From: Coriobacteriaceae bacterium
GTDB taxonomy: Bacteria > Actinomycetota > Coriobacteriia > Coriobacteriales > UMGS124
NCBI GenBank assembly: GCA_019421015.1
Contig: JAHZGC010000005.1
Span: forward strand, 1-64,000
DNA: 64,000 nt
Direction of reading: 5' to 3'
Under the pieces are notes generated by a model. It ran no database searches. It was not told the DNA's origin and worked only from the letters and a program-made list of their open reading frames with translations. This document shows, piece after piece, positions 46,060 through 53,838 of this stretch. Every line of letters begins with the position of its first letter. Position 1 is the first letter of the stretch. Both the position numbers and the translations under genes were made by a program.

Positions 46060-47949
46060 ATGACCACGCATGCAAGCCTCTCGCGCCGCGACCTCATCGC
46101 CGGCGGCACCGCAGCCCTCGCCGGGGTGGGCATCCTGGCCGCCCCGGCCGTCCGCGCCGACGAGGTCCCCGCCCCCTTTGAGTCCACGGTCGACTGGGCC
46201 GCCGAGTACGACGTGGTGGTCGTGGGCTTTGGCGGCGCCGGAGCCAACACCGCCATCGCCGCCGCCGACGAGGATGCCAGCGTCCTGCTGCTCGAGAAGG
46301 CCCCCGAGGCCGAGGCCGGCGGCAACTCGATCGTCTGCGTGCAGCTGCACTGCGCCACCGACGACCCCGAGAGCATAGCCACCTATATCAAGGCCATGCG
46401 TGGCGACTTCAGCACCCCCAGCGACGAGCTGATCGAGGTCTACGCCCAGGGCATGGCCGAGAACCGCGCCTGGATCGAGTATCTGGGCGGCGAGCCCACC
46501 ATCGCCACCAAGGCGGCCACCAACGACACCGCCGAGTGGCCCGAGCTCCCCGGCTCCCAGGCCTTCACGATCCTCACGGTGCACCAGGGCCGCGGCGACG
46601 GCGCCGCCTACGCCCTGCTCAAAGACAACATCGCCCAGCGCGAGAACATCACCGTGTGGTACGAGGCCCCGGCCGTCGAGCTCATCCAGGACAAGGAGAC
46701 CGGCATCGTCCACGGCGTGCAGGTGAGCGTGGACGGCCAGACCCTCAACGTGCGCGCCAAGAACGGCGTGGTCATGACCTTGGGCGGCTTCGAGAACAAC
46801 CCCAAGTACCAGCAGTCCTTCTTGCGCCGCGCCTTCTGGCCGTCGCTTGGGCACGCCCACTACAACACCGGCGACGGCATCGGCATGGCCCAGCGCGTGG
46901 GCGCCGATCTGTGGCACATGGCCAGCTTTGAGTCGAACAACTTCGAGTTCTGCGACGAGGAGCTGGGCGTCACCTGGCTGTGGGGCAACCACCTGCGCGG
47001 CATCCTGGTCGGCGAGAACGGCAAGCGCTTCATCAACGAGTTCCAGCTCGGCGGCGCCAAGCACGGCCACCTGGCCTACGGCGGCACCTGGCAGGCTCCG
47101 GCCCTGCCCGAGAAGAGCTGGCAGGTCGTTGACAGCACCATCTTTGCCGAAGGACCGCTCTACCCGTCGTGGTCGCCCGACGGCGCCTTCGAGATCGAAA
47201 AGGGCTGGATCTTGAAGGCCGACACCCTTGAAGAGCTGGCCGAGCTCATGGGCCTCGAGGGCGATGCCGCGGCCGCGCTGCCCCAGACCGTGGCCGACTA
47301 CAACGGCTTCTGCGAGCAGGGTCGCGACTGGGCCTGGGACCGTGAGAAGGACCTGGTGCCCCTGGCTGAGGCCCCCTACTACGCCGTGCGCCTGACCCAC
47401 GCCGTCGTGAACACCCAGGGCGGCCCCGTCAAGAACGAGCGCGGAGAGGTGCTCGACACCTACGGCAACCCGATCCCCCACCTCTACGAGGCCGGCGAGT
47501 TCGGCGACGTGTGGCCCGAGCGCTACCAGTCGGCCTGCAACCTGGGCGGCGGCATGATCTTCGGCCGGATCTCGGGCCGCAACGCCGCTGCCGTCAAAGA
47601 CGACGTGTCGCAGGAGTCGATGATGGGTGGGCGCGAGAACTACGTGCCGCAGAACGTGAGCAACCCGCCCGCCGAGACCGTCTACGAGGCCGGCGAGGGC
47701 GAGCACATCGGCCGCGGCAACGGCAAGCGCGGCCCCGTGGTGGTCAAGGTCGTCAAGAGCGGAGACGCCATCGAGGCCGTCGAGGTGCTGGAGCAGCACG
47801 AGACCCAGAGCATCGCCGGCTGGGCCCTCCACAGCCTGCCCCAGGCCATGGTGGAGGCCAACGGCATCGACGTCGACGTGGTGAGCGGCGCCACCTTCAC
47901 GAGCGCCGCCCTCATGACCGCCGTAAGCGAGGCGCTGGCCCAGGCGTAA
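46060..47949 (+). CDS. Tat-exported FAD/FMN reductase with C-terminal FMN domain, flavoprotein 8
   Basis: 629 residues from the ATG of MTTHASLSRRDLIAGGTAAL, with an agaaagga site. FAD motif YDVVVVGFGGAGANTAIAAA, EKAPEAEAGGNS, GDGIGMAQRVGAD. After the FAD domain, residues about 545-629 form an FMN_bind domain ending in DVVSGATFTSAALMTAV, the covalent FMN motif. In flavoproteins 2 and 4 this domain is N-terminal, so the order is swapped here. NGKRFINEFQLGG lacks the classic catalytic Arg. Predicted self-contained exported reductase; likely induced through the divergent LuxR. Confidence 0.87.
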   Translation: MTTHASLSRRDLIAGGTAALAGVGILAAPAVRADEVPAPFESTVDWAAEYDVVVVGFGGAGANTAIAAADEDASVLLLEKAPEAEAGGNSIVCVQLHCATDDPESIATYIKAMRGDFSTPSDELIEVYAQGMAENRAWIEYLGGEPTIATKAATNDTAEWPELPGSQAFTILTVHQGRGDGAAYALLKDNIAQRENITVWYEAPAVELIQDKETGIVHGVQVSVDGQTLNVRAKNGVVMTLGGFENNPKYQQSFLRRAFWPSLGHAHYNTGDGIGMAQRVGADLWHMASFESNNFEFCDEELGVTWLWGNHLRGILVGENGKRFINEFQLGGAKHGHLAYGGTWQAPALPEKSWQVVDSTIFAEGPLYPSWSPDGAFEIEKGWILKADTLEELAELMGLEGDAAAALPQTVADYNGFCEQGRDWAWDREKDLVPLAEAPYYAVRLTHAVVNTQGGPVKNERGEVLDTYGNPIPHLYEAGEFGDVWPERYQSACNLGGGMIFGRISGRNAAAVKDDVSQESMMGGRENYVPQNVSNPPAETVYEAGEGEHIGRGNGKRGPVVVKVVKSGDAIEAVEVLEQHETQSIAGWALHSLPQAMVEANGIDVDVVSGATFTSAALMTAVSEALAQA

Positions 47950-47999
47950 GGGGTTTGCGAGCAGGACAAAAACCGCCCGACCAATCGTGTGATTGCCAC

Positions 48000-48034
48000 G
48001 GCCGCACACGCCAAGGAGCTGGTGTGCGCGGCCG
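48000..48034. terminator. Hairpin after flavoprotein 8
   Basis: CGGCCGCACAC pairs with GTGTGCGCGGCCG around ccaaggagctg. No clear T-run; its position 50 bases after the stop suggests a terminator role. Confidence 0.4.
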
Positions 48035-48086
48035 CACTATGTGCATGCGCAACAATCGGATTGCCCGATGAAACGACATCCAGGTC

Positions 48087-48326
48087 TTATTCGGTATCCG
48101 CATGGCATCGGGGCCGCAACCGCGCCAGGTCCCCATAAAAAGACAGGAAGTAGTCGGGCCCCTCTTTCCAAAGCTCCGTCTCAAGATCATAGAGCGCAGC
48201 ATAGGCACCGGAGTCGATAAGCCTGCTACGGGACTCATCTACCGATATCCCCTCTCGGTTAGCTAGGGTTTCGATCCCATCGGCAAACACTATATCGGCG
48301 CAGGCATATTTAACGCTATCGTCCAT
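48087..48326 (-). CDS. Small protein of the DUF3791/DUF3990 module
   Basis: 79 residues from the ATG of MDDSVKYACADIVFADGIET, overlapping the end of the DUF3990 remnant. It continues ANREGISVDESRSRLIDSGA, YAALYDLETELWKEGPDYFL. The length and the pattern of a short helical protein with ALYDLET...DGP-type tail fit the third gene of DUF3791-DUF3990 cassettes, which I suspect act as a toxin-antitoxin-like unit. Function is not established. Confidence 0.55.
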   Translation of the reverse strand: MDDSVKYACADIVFADGIETLANREGISVDESRSRLIDSGAYAALYDLETELWKEGPDYFLSFYGDLARLRPRCHADTE

Positions 48327-48661
48327 ATCGGCGAGCCTCCACAAACTCGAGGCATTCAACAGCCCTTGGGGAAAGGAAGCAGAACTGATCATGTAACCTG
48401 TCGGGCATGAGCTGGGCAATGGCCAGCCGGGTCGCTCCTTCGGAATCAACCGGGCCGAACAGTCCCTCTAAATAGGCGGCTATCACCCGGTTGGTGGTAT
48501 CGTTGGCAATCTTGCCAGCAAAATGCCCGCGCCTGATCTCGCGAAGACGTGAGATAAAACCCAGCACCAAAATCCTTGCCCGGGCGGCACATAGCCAAGT
48601 CGATGCGCTCAACTTTGGCATAGCTACCGTGATAGAGCGCCATACCGTCTTCAAGCATCAA
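48316..48661 (-). pseudogene. DUF3990 protein gene with an internal deletion
   Basis: The N-terminal part reads MMLEDGMALYHGSYAKVERI DLAMCRPGKDFGAGFYLTSS in one frame. The C-terminal part reads GKIANDTTNRVIAAYLEGLF, then MPDRLHDQFCFLSPRAVECL in another. The middle third of a normal DUF3990 protein (about 160 residues) is missing at about 48530-48545 and the frame changes there. DUF3990 has an ADP-ribosyltransferase-like start (LYHGS); with the middle lost it is probably inactive. Confidence 0.65.
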
Positions 48662-48870
48662 GCAGCCACCCCCTGGCGACGAAGCATGCGCAGAACGTCT
48701 TCGTAAACTAGCTCGTCACCGCCCAGATGCAGTATGTCAAAACACTCGGCAATATATCTCCAGACCCCCGCCTGCAAAAATAGGCGGTTGGCGACCTGCG
48801 GGTCTATGCTCGTCCGTTCGCAAAACATGCGAAAGATGCGCACCTGCATATATAGAACCTCATCAATCAT
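48658..48870 (-). CDS. DUF3791 family small protein
   Basis: 70 residues from the ATG of MIDEVLYMQVRIFRMFCERT, with a gggag site seven bases upstream (an ATG two codons earlier is too close to it). ANRLFLQAGVWRYIAECFDI and LHLGGDELVYEDVLRMLRRQ match DUF3791, the usual partner of DUF3990. The stop overlaps the DUF3990 start as ATGA, typical of a coupled pair. Confidence 0.7.
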   Translation of the reverse strand: MIDEVLYMQVRIFRMFCERTSIDPQVANRLFLQAGVWRYIAECFDILHLGGDELVYEDVLRMLRRQGVAA

Positions 48871-48945
48871 GGACATGCTCCCGCTTGTATGGGGCCACAT
48901 ATGTCATCGTACTCTATTGGCAGTATATTCCCCCCCTTCCCTCCA

Positions 48946-49175
48946 AGTGCAAAAGGAGTCTGTCGGGGCCGGCCGTGGACAAACTCGTTCATCGGCGGTG
49001 CCGACGACATGGACGGCATGGGCAGGTTCATCACCCGCACCGAGATGCCCCACAGCCACGCCACGCTCTACGGCGGCATGGGCAACTTTGGCAAAGCCAC
49101 CTGCGTGAGCTGCAAGTCCACGGTGTTCAACGAGTGGTTCGACGAGTACGGCTACGACGTTTACCTACGGGCCGG
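48946..49175 (+). pseudogene. Fragment of a possible multiheme cytochrome (nitrite-reductase-like) gene
   Basis: About 70 codons with protein-like character: WTNSFIGGADDMDGMGRFIT, TEMPHSHATLYGGMGNFG, KATCVSCKSTVFNEWFDEYG. The CxxCK motif followed by a short hydrophilic helix recalls the lysine-ligated haem site of NrfA-type cytochromes. No start codon context and no continuation: at about 49167 it runs into an AraC remnant. The assignment is tentative. Confidence 0.35.
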
Positions 49176-49720
49176 GCCAGTTCTTCGTATCGGCCATCAA
49201 CGGACCGACCGCTGCCGAGGTGTTTAGAAGCTCGAAGCTGGAAGGTGCAGAGCGTGGGGAGACAGGGGCCCGCCGATGTCGACCGGCCGTTTTTGGCCCT
49301 GTCCGTAGGGATCTCGGCAGACGACGTGGTGTCGGTGATGCTCGATATCGAGGGTGACCTGCCCGAGCGGCTGTTCGATGACAGCGCCCCCTCCCAAGCC
49401 ACGCTCACAGCCCCCTGCAACGACGAGCGTCTGCTCGAAGCGGTCGTGCGACTGCTGAGTCTCTCCCCCACCGACCCGGCGTTTATGGGCAAGCACCTCA
49501 AACGCGAGATTATCTTTGGCCTCATCACGGGCCACCAGGGCAAACGATTCGTATGGGGCATCGTGCAGATCCAGCAGGCCGGCGACCTATACGGCATCAA
49601 CAGCTGGATCAAGCAGAACTACAAAACTACCGGCGCATGTTCGGGCGCTCGCCCCAAAAAGACGTGCAGGAGATCCGCAACGCCATCGAGGGGGGCTGGG
49701 ACTGTAGGGGTCCAGGGGGA
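49167..49720 (+). pseudogene. Decayed AraC-family regulator
   Basis: Pieces of an AraC_N-type regulator are spread over frames: YGPGQFFVSAINGPTAAEVF (from about 49167), then DRPFLALSVGISADDVVSVM and KREIIFGLITGHQGKRFVWG in a second frame, up to SWIKQNYK near 49625. The DNA-binding helices are missing; across a short AACTAC direct repeat the text jumps to YRRMFGRSPQKDVQEIR, the end of the HTH domain. At least two frameshifts and one deletion are needed, so it is a pseudogene. Confidence 0.6.
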
Positions 49721-49759
49721 TCCCGCGAGCGCCAAGAGCCCGCTGTGCCAATGACCCGC

Positions 49760-49971
49760 TGGCACCAAACGCACGTTATGTAAGGCGACGGAGCGCCTAC
49801 TGGCACCAAATCGGGGTTGTGTAAGGGCCTGCGGGCAAAAACCGGCGCATTGCGCCCTCCGAGGCTTACACAACGCCGGTTCGGTGCCATTCTCCGCCGT
49901 GGGAGCTTACAGAACTCGCATCCGGTGCCACGCATGCCCGGAGGAGCTTACAAAGCGCGAGTTTGGTGCCA
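49760..49971. repeat. Head-to-head array of five 26-bp units on a 41-bp lattice (array D)
   Basis: Two left-facing units start at 49760 and 49801 (TGGCACCAAA-N10-GTAAGG type) and three right-facing units at 49864, 49905 and 49946 (GCTTACA-N10-[T/C][T/C]GGTGCCA). All are exactly 26 bp. Intervals are 41, 63, 41 and 41. Ends are conserved and middles vary. No coding potential. Confidence 0.85.
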
Positions 49972-50088
49972 CCGGCGCCGCATTGGGGCTCTCGACCCGC
50001 CGACAGCCACCGAGGCGCACGCCATCGACAGAGGGGACCAAGATCACAGCGGGGCGGAGCAGGGGCCCCGGCCCGCGAGAAAACCACC

Positions 50089-50299
50089 TGGCAAGAAATC
50101 GCAGGAATCAGGAGGTCAGCCGGGTGGAATGGCAAAAATCCGACTTATCAGGACGTCCGAACCCTACCGGCGGCAGAAATCCCTGGGAATCAGGAAATCC
50201 AACGCCGTTTCGGGCTCCCCGCCTCGGCCGACATCCTGATTCCCCGCACTTCTTGCCAGCCGGCGCTTCGGGCGTCCTGATTCGCGAGCGTTTGTGTCA
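50089..50299. repeat. Head-to-head array of five 24-25-bp units on a 41-bp lattice (array E)
   Basis: Three left-facing units start at 50089, 50130 and 50171 ([T/C]GGCA[A/G]-N-AAT...ATCAGGA) and two right-facing at 50234 and 50275 (TCCTGATTC-N8-TT[G]...[C/T]CA). Intervals are 41, 41, 63 and 41: the mirror image of array D next to it, but with a different sequence. Confidence 0.85.
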
Positions 50300-50317
50300 G
50301 ACGCCCGGAGCCCGAGA

Positions 50318-50624
50318 CCAGGTGGAGGCCATCAAGGCGGTCTCGGAGCACGGTCCCTCCACCAGCGGCGACGGGGCCGAGACGCCTTCGACCCTGCCCC
50401 AGGCCATCGACAACATCGCCCGGCGCTACGGTCTCTCCGAGCGCGAGCACGAGGTGCTGGAGCTGCTCGTGCAGGGACGTTCCCGCGCCTACATCGGCGA
50501 GCGCCTGAGCCTGGCCAGCGGCACCGTGGGCACCTACGTCTCGCGCATCTACGAGAAGGTGCGCGTCCACAGCAAGCAAGAGCTGCTCACCATCGTCTAC
50601 GACGAGGTGGCCACCGAGCGTTAG
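50318..50624 (+). pseudogene. C-terminal fragment of a LuxR-family regulator
   Basis: About 100 codons: AIDNIARRYGLSEREHEVLE, LLVQGRSRAYIGERLSLASG, TVGTYVSRIYEKVRVHSKQE, ending VYDEVATER. This is the linker plus HTH of the membrane LuxR type, but the membrane domain is absent; upstream is array E. It is the natural regulator position for the 4Fe-4S gene at 50981. An HTH-only product could still bind DNA, so inactivity is not certain. Confidence 0.65.
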
Positions 50625-50702
50625 CGGTCCAAACCCACGCAAACCCACGGCCACCTCCATGCGACCCTAGGGCACCATGCAACAAAACCCCAGCTCAAGC
50701 CT

Positions 50703-50814
50703 GCAAGTACACGGTTCTGTTTACAGGTCGCACCCCCTTGGGCACCGCAAGTCGGCGGATTTGCCTACGGCCAGAAGCTCCCCGGGCCACCAAAACGCAT
50801 GATTTTGCCTACAG
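50703..50814. repeat. Three direct 24-bp units with a 44-bp period (array F)
   Basis: Units start at 50703 (GCAAGTACACGG...), 50747 (GCAAGTCGGCGGATTTGCC...) and 50791 (CAAAACGCATGATTTTGCC...), each ending [T/C]TACAG or CTACGG. They lie in the 356-base region between the LuxR fragment and the 4Fe-4S gene, which otherwise holds only the promoter and an aggagagaaggaga site at about 50962-50975. Confidence 0.65.
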
Positions 50815-50980
50815 ACCCCCTCTCCCGCACCGCCCATCATGGGGCGCAGCAACCGGCCGCCGCGACCCGCGCCGTCCAGGCTACGGTCCGCAGGGGCACG
50901 TCGGGCGGTTGCGCCAACAAAGGGAGAGCACCCGGGTGCCCGGAAGTGCCCAGGAGTGCTCAGGAGAGAAGGAGACACCC

Positions 50981-52330
50981 ATGATGAACGGCATGACCCG
51001 GCGTTCGTTTATCGGAGCCCTCGGCGCCTCGGCCGCCAGCCTCCCCATGGCAGGGATCGCCCTGGCCGACGCCCCCGCCCTCACCGAGTCCGAAAGCGGC
51101 ACCAAGACCGTCGAGGGCGGCGAGGTCGACCACAAGGAGCTCTACGGCTCCCAGGGGCCGCGAGGGCATGTGGCTCGACGCCACCCAGGCCGAGCTCGAC
51201 GCCCTGCTGCTCGACGAGCCCGAGGTCACCGAGGACCTCGTGCTGCCCGACGGCACCGTGGTCGACAAGCGCTACGTGGCCCTGCGCAACCGCCTGAACC
51301 GCATGAGCGAGGGCCTGGCCAACGACCCGCTCGAGAACAGCTACGAGATCATCATGCGCCTGTGGACCCCCGAGGAGGCCCAACAGTTCGTGGACTGCCC
51401 CAACCAGGTGTGGTTCACCGCCTTTGACTACGTCAAGAAGCAGCGCGAGAAGGGCGAGGACATCAGCTTCGTGACCGGCGGTATCTCGGGCTCCGACTAC
51501 GGCACCGGCTCCAAGTACCCCATCCTCCACGTGTGCCCCGTGAGCGCCGACGTGGTGGAGGGCGGCGTGATCAGCCCCTACCGCGACTGGCGCCTGATCA
51601 TCGAGAACAACACCTCCTTCGGCATCGGCGAGTGCATCTGCGCAAGGCCGCCCTCACCCGCGGCGACGCCGAGATGGACGGCTTCAAGCGCGACCACGTG
51701 TGGAAGGAGGGTGCCGACGGCGAGGGCTTCATCGACACCTGCATGGTCTTTGGCCAGTACGCCGACTACTTCATCGAGCAGGGCCTGGCCGAGCGCGTGA
51801 CCAAGGAGCAGATGATTGCCAACATCGAGTGCGCCATCGAGGACGGCTTTGTGCCCGACATGTACTGGGCCCAGCACCCCGAGATCATGTGCCTGTGCCG
51901 CTCCGACATGTGCGACGTGCTGACCTCGTACCGCCGCGTGCACGGCATGACCGACAACCGCGACCGCGTGACCGCCTACGACCTCAAGTACGACAAGGAC
52001 GCCTGCATCAAGTGCGGCATCTGCATCGACCGCTGCCCCATGAAGGCCGTGAGCTTTGGCGACGACGGCTACTGCGTCATGGACACTGCCTGCGTGGCCT
52101 GCGGCCAGTGCGCCCTCAAGTGCCCGGCCAGCGCCCGTATCCTGGTGGAGAAGACCGAGGTCATCAACGAGCTGCCCTGGGACCTCTGCGACGACTTCAA
52201 GTGGCGCGCCGAGGACCGCATGCAGAAGGGCTACGTGAAGGACTTCGTGGGCACGAGCCTCGACGACAACCAGGCCGACAACGACTTTGCGGCCAAGCTC
52301 GAGGCCCTGCGCGCGGAGCAGGCCGAGTAG
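50981..52330 (+). pseudogene. Tat-exported 4Fe-4S dicluster ferredoxin-like protein, two compensating frameshifts
   Basis: About 449 codons. MMNGMTRRSFIGALGASAAS is a twin-arginine signal. The mid part reads VDKRYVALRNRLNRMSEGLA, and the C-terminus has two clusters (CIKCGICIDRCP and CVACGQCALKCP). An extra G near 51155 (GGGG) moves the frame by one, and a missing C near 51643 (TGCGC where TGCCGC is expected) restores it; between them the protein reads sensibly only in the shifted frame. If these are sequencing errors the gene is intact. It is the intact-length relative of the remnant at 38125. Role unknown: probably an exported electron carrier for neighbouring oxidoreductases. Confidence 0.75.
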
Positions 52331-52359
52331 CACCGAACAACAGGCACGACGCATGATGC

Positions 52360-52402
52360 GGCCGAGAAGCCCCGGGGGACGCGCGGGGCTTCTCGGCCGT
52401 TA
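52360..52402 (+). terminator. Terminator of the 4Fe-4S gene
   Basis: Perfect 14-bp stem GGCCGAGAAGCCCC / GGGGCTTCTCGGCC, followed by gttatg. Confidence 0.75.
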
Positions 52403-52429
52403 TGCTGTGAACGGGACAAGCGGGAGGCC

Positions 52430-52533
52430 CAGAGTATTTTGAGAAAGTTCCTGCACAAGGCGCGGCGGGGCGCGGTGTGCTAGGGCACATAAGCCCCGCC
52501 GCAACGCGGTGCAGGACTTTATTCAAAATGCTC
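52430..52533. repeat. Hyphenated palindrome, copy 2
   Basis: Outer arms AGAGTATTTTGAG / TTCAAAATGCTCT, then AAAGTTCCTGCAC / GTGCAGGACTTT, then caaggcg opposite gcaacgcg, and a tip GTGTGCTAGGGCACATAAGC. Longest and best preserved of the family. The next 250 bases hold only a GCGGCAGGC...GCCTGCCGC hairpin (52548-52582). Confidence 0.75.
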
Positions 52534-52787
52534 TAGACGCGGCAGGCTGCCCACGTCCCTCCGACACGCCTGCCGCACCAATTCCACCCAGGGGTTTACC
52601 GGCGCGTAACAGCCCCGTCGGTCTGTAACCCCCACAACACCAAACGAGGCCCATTGCCAATTTCATCCCTGCGGAAGCGTTCCCATAATCAAGGACGCAA
52701 GGGGGGGAGGCGACTTGTCAAGGGGCGTGCTCGGTTAAGGCAAGAAAGCTCCCCCGAAAAAAGCACCGCACAATGGAGGGAGCGTAC

Positions 52788-53740
52788 ATGTTGGCCTCCG
52801 ATCGCACCACCGAACGCGACGGCCTGTCGAGGCGCGGGTTTTTGGCGGGCGCCGCAGCCGGCGCAGGGGCGGCCGTAGCCGCGGGAATGGCGGCCGCCGA
52901 CACCCGGAGCGCCCGCGCCGACGAAGGGACAGAAGGGTTTTTGAGAGCATGCCCATGGCCATAGGCCACGTGGTCCACGACCCGGACAAGTGCTCCGGCT
53001 GCCGCGACTGCGAGATCATCTGCTCGCTCAACAAGTTCGGCGTCGTGAACAGCGAGCTCTCGAGCATCCGCATCAACACCGACGTGCTGGGCGGCTACAT
53101 CAGCGACGCCGAGGCCTGCAAGCAATGCCCGGGCGCCGAGTGCGTGGCGGCCTGCCCCGCGGGCGCCAACCACATCGACCCCGAGACCGGGGCGCGCGTC
53201 ATCGACCGCGACGTCTGCGTCGGCTGCCAAAGCTGCATGAACGCCTGCCCGGCCGACCCGCCCCGCATCCACTTTAACGAGGACCGCGGGTTCTGCTTCA
53301 AGTGCGACCTGTGCGGCGGCGACCCCATGTGCGTCAAGTACTGCTCGTGCGACGCGCTGTCGTGCTCGTGGATCGAGGCCGAGGCCGACCCGTTCACGTT
53401 CCAGACCGACGCGGGCATCGAGCTGCATCTGGCGCTTACAGGCTCCATCCTGGTCATCGCCCCCGACGACGTCCAGGTGACCGACATCAACGCCGCCATC
53501 ACCGACGAGGGCATCAGCGTGACCGGCATGGTGACGTCCACCTACACGCAGGACTTCGAGGCCAAAGTCAAGACGTCCTTCTTCGACGAGGCCGGCAACA
53601 CGCTGTACTTCTCGGAGCGCCTAGTCATCGACGTGCCGATCGGCGCCTCCGAGACCTTCGAGGACTTCTATCCCACCGACGACCCCAGCGCGGTGAAGAG
53701 CATCAACCTAGAAGTGATGTGCGGCAAGATCGCCGGTTAG
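52788..53740 (+). CDS. 4Fe-4S ferredoxin subunit with Tat signal, frameshifted at a T5 run
   Basis: A twin-arginine signal (GLSRRGFLAGAAAGAGAAVA; ATG 52788 with ggaggg seven bases upstream) reads into a T5 run at 52938-52942; the mature part, MAIGHVVHDPDKCSGCRDCE onward, is one frame away. One added T would join them. The ferredoxin part has four cluster motifs (CSGCRDCEIIC, CKQCPGAECVAAC, CVGCQSCMNAC, CFKCDLCGGDPMCVKYC), the DMSO-reductase-subunit-B arrangement. A C-terminal beta domain (ISVTGMVTSTYTQDFEAKVK) resembles FxLYD. Alternatively translation may start at ATG 52955. It probably carries electrons for the oxidoreductase at 53839. Confidence 0.78.
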
Positions 53741-53838
53741 GCGATATCACAAGATGCTGTCGCTGCGTTGCAACAACGACTTGTGAATCGCCCAACGGGA
53801 ACAGACGTCCTATAGACGCTACTTTGAAGGAGGGCCTG

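Noticed and set aside
49760..50299. CRISPR array
   Set aside because: Units are imperfect, face both ways and are separated by only about 15 bp; a CRISPR has near-identical direct repeats with 30-40-bp unique spacers, and there are no cas genes.
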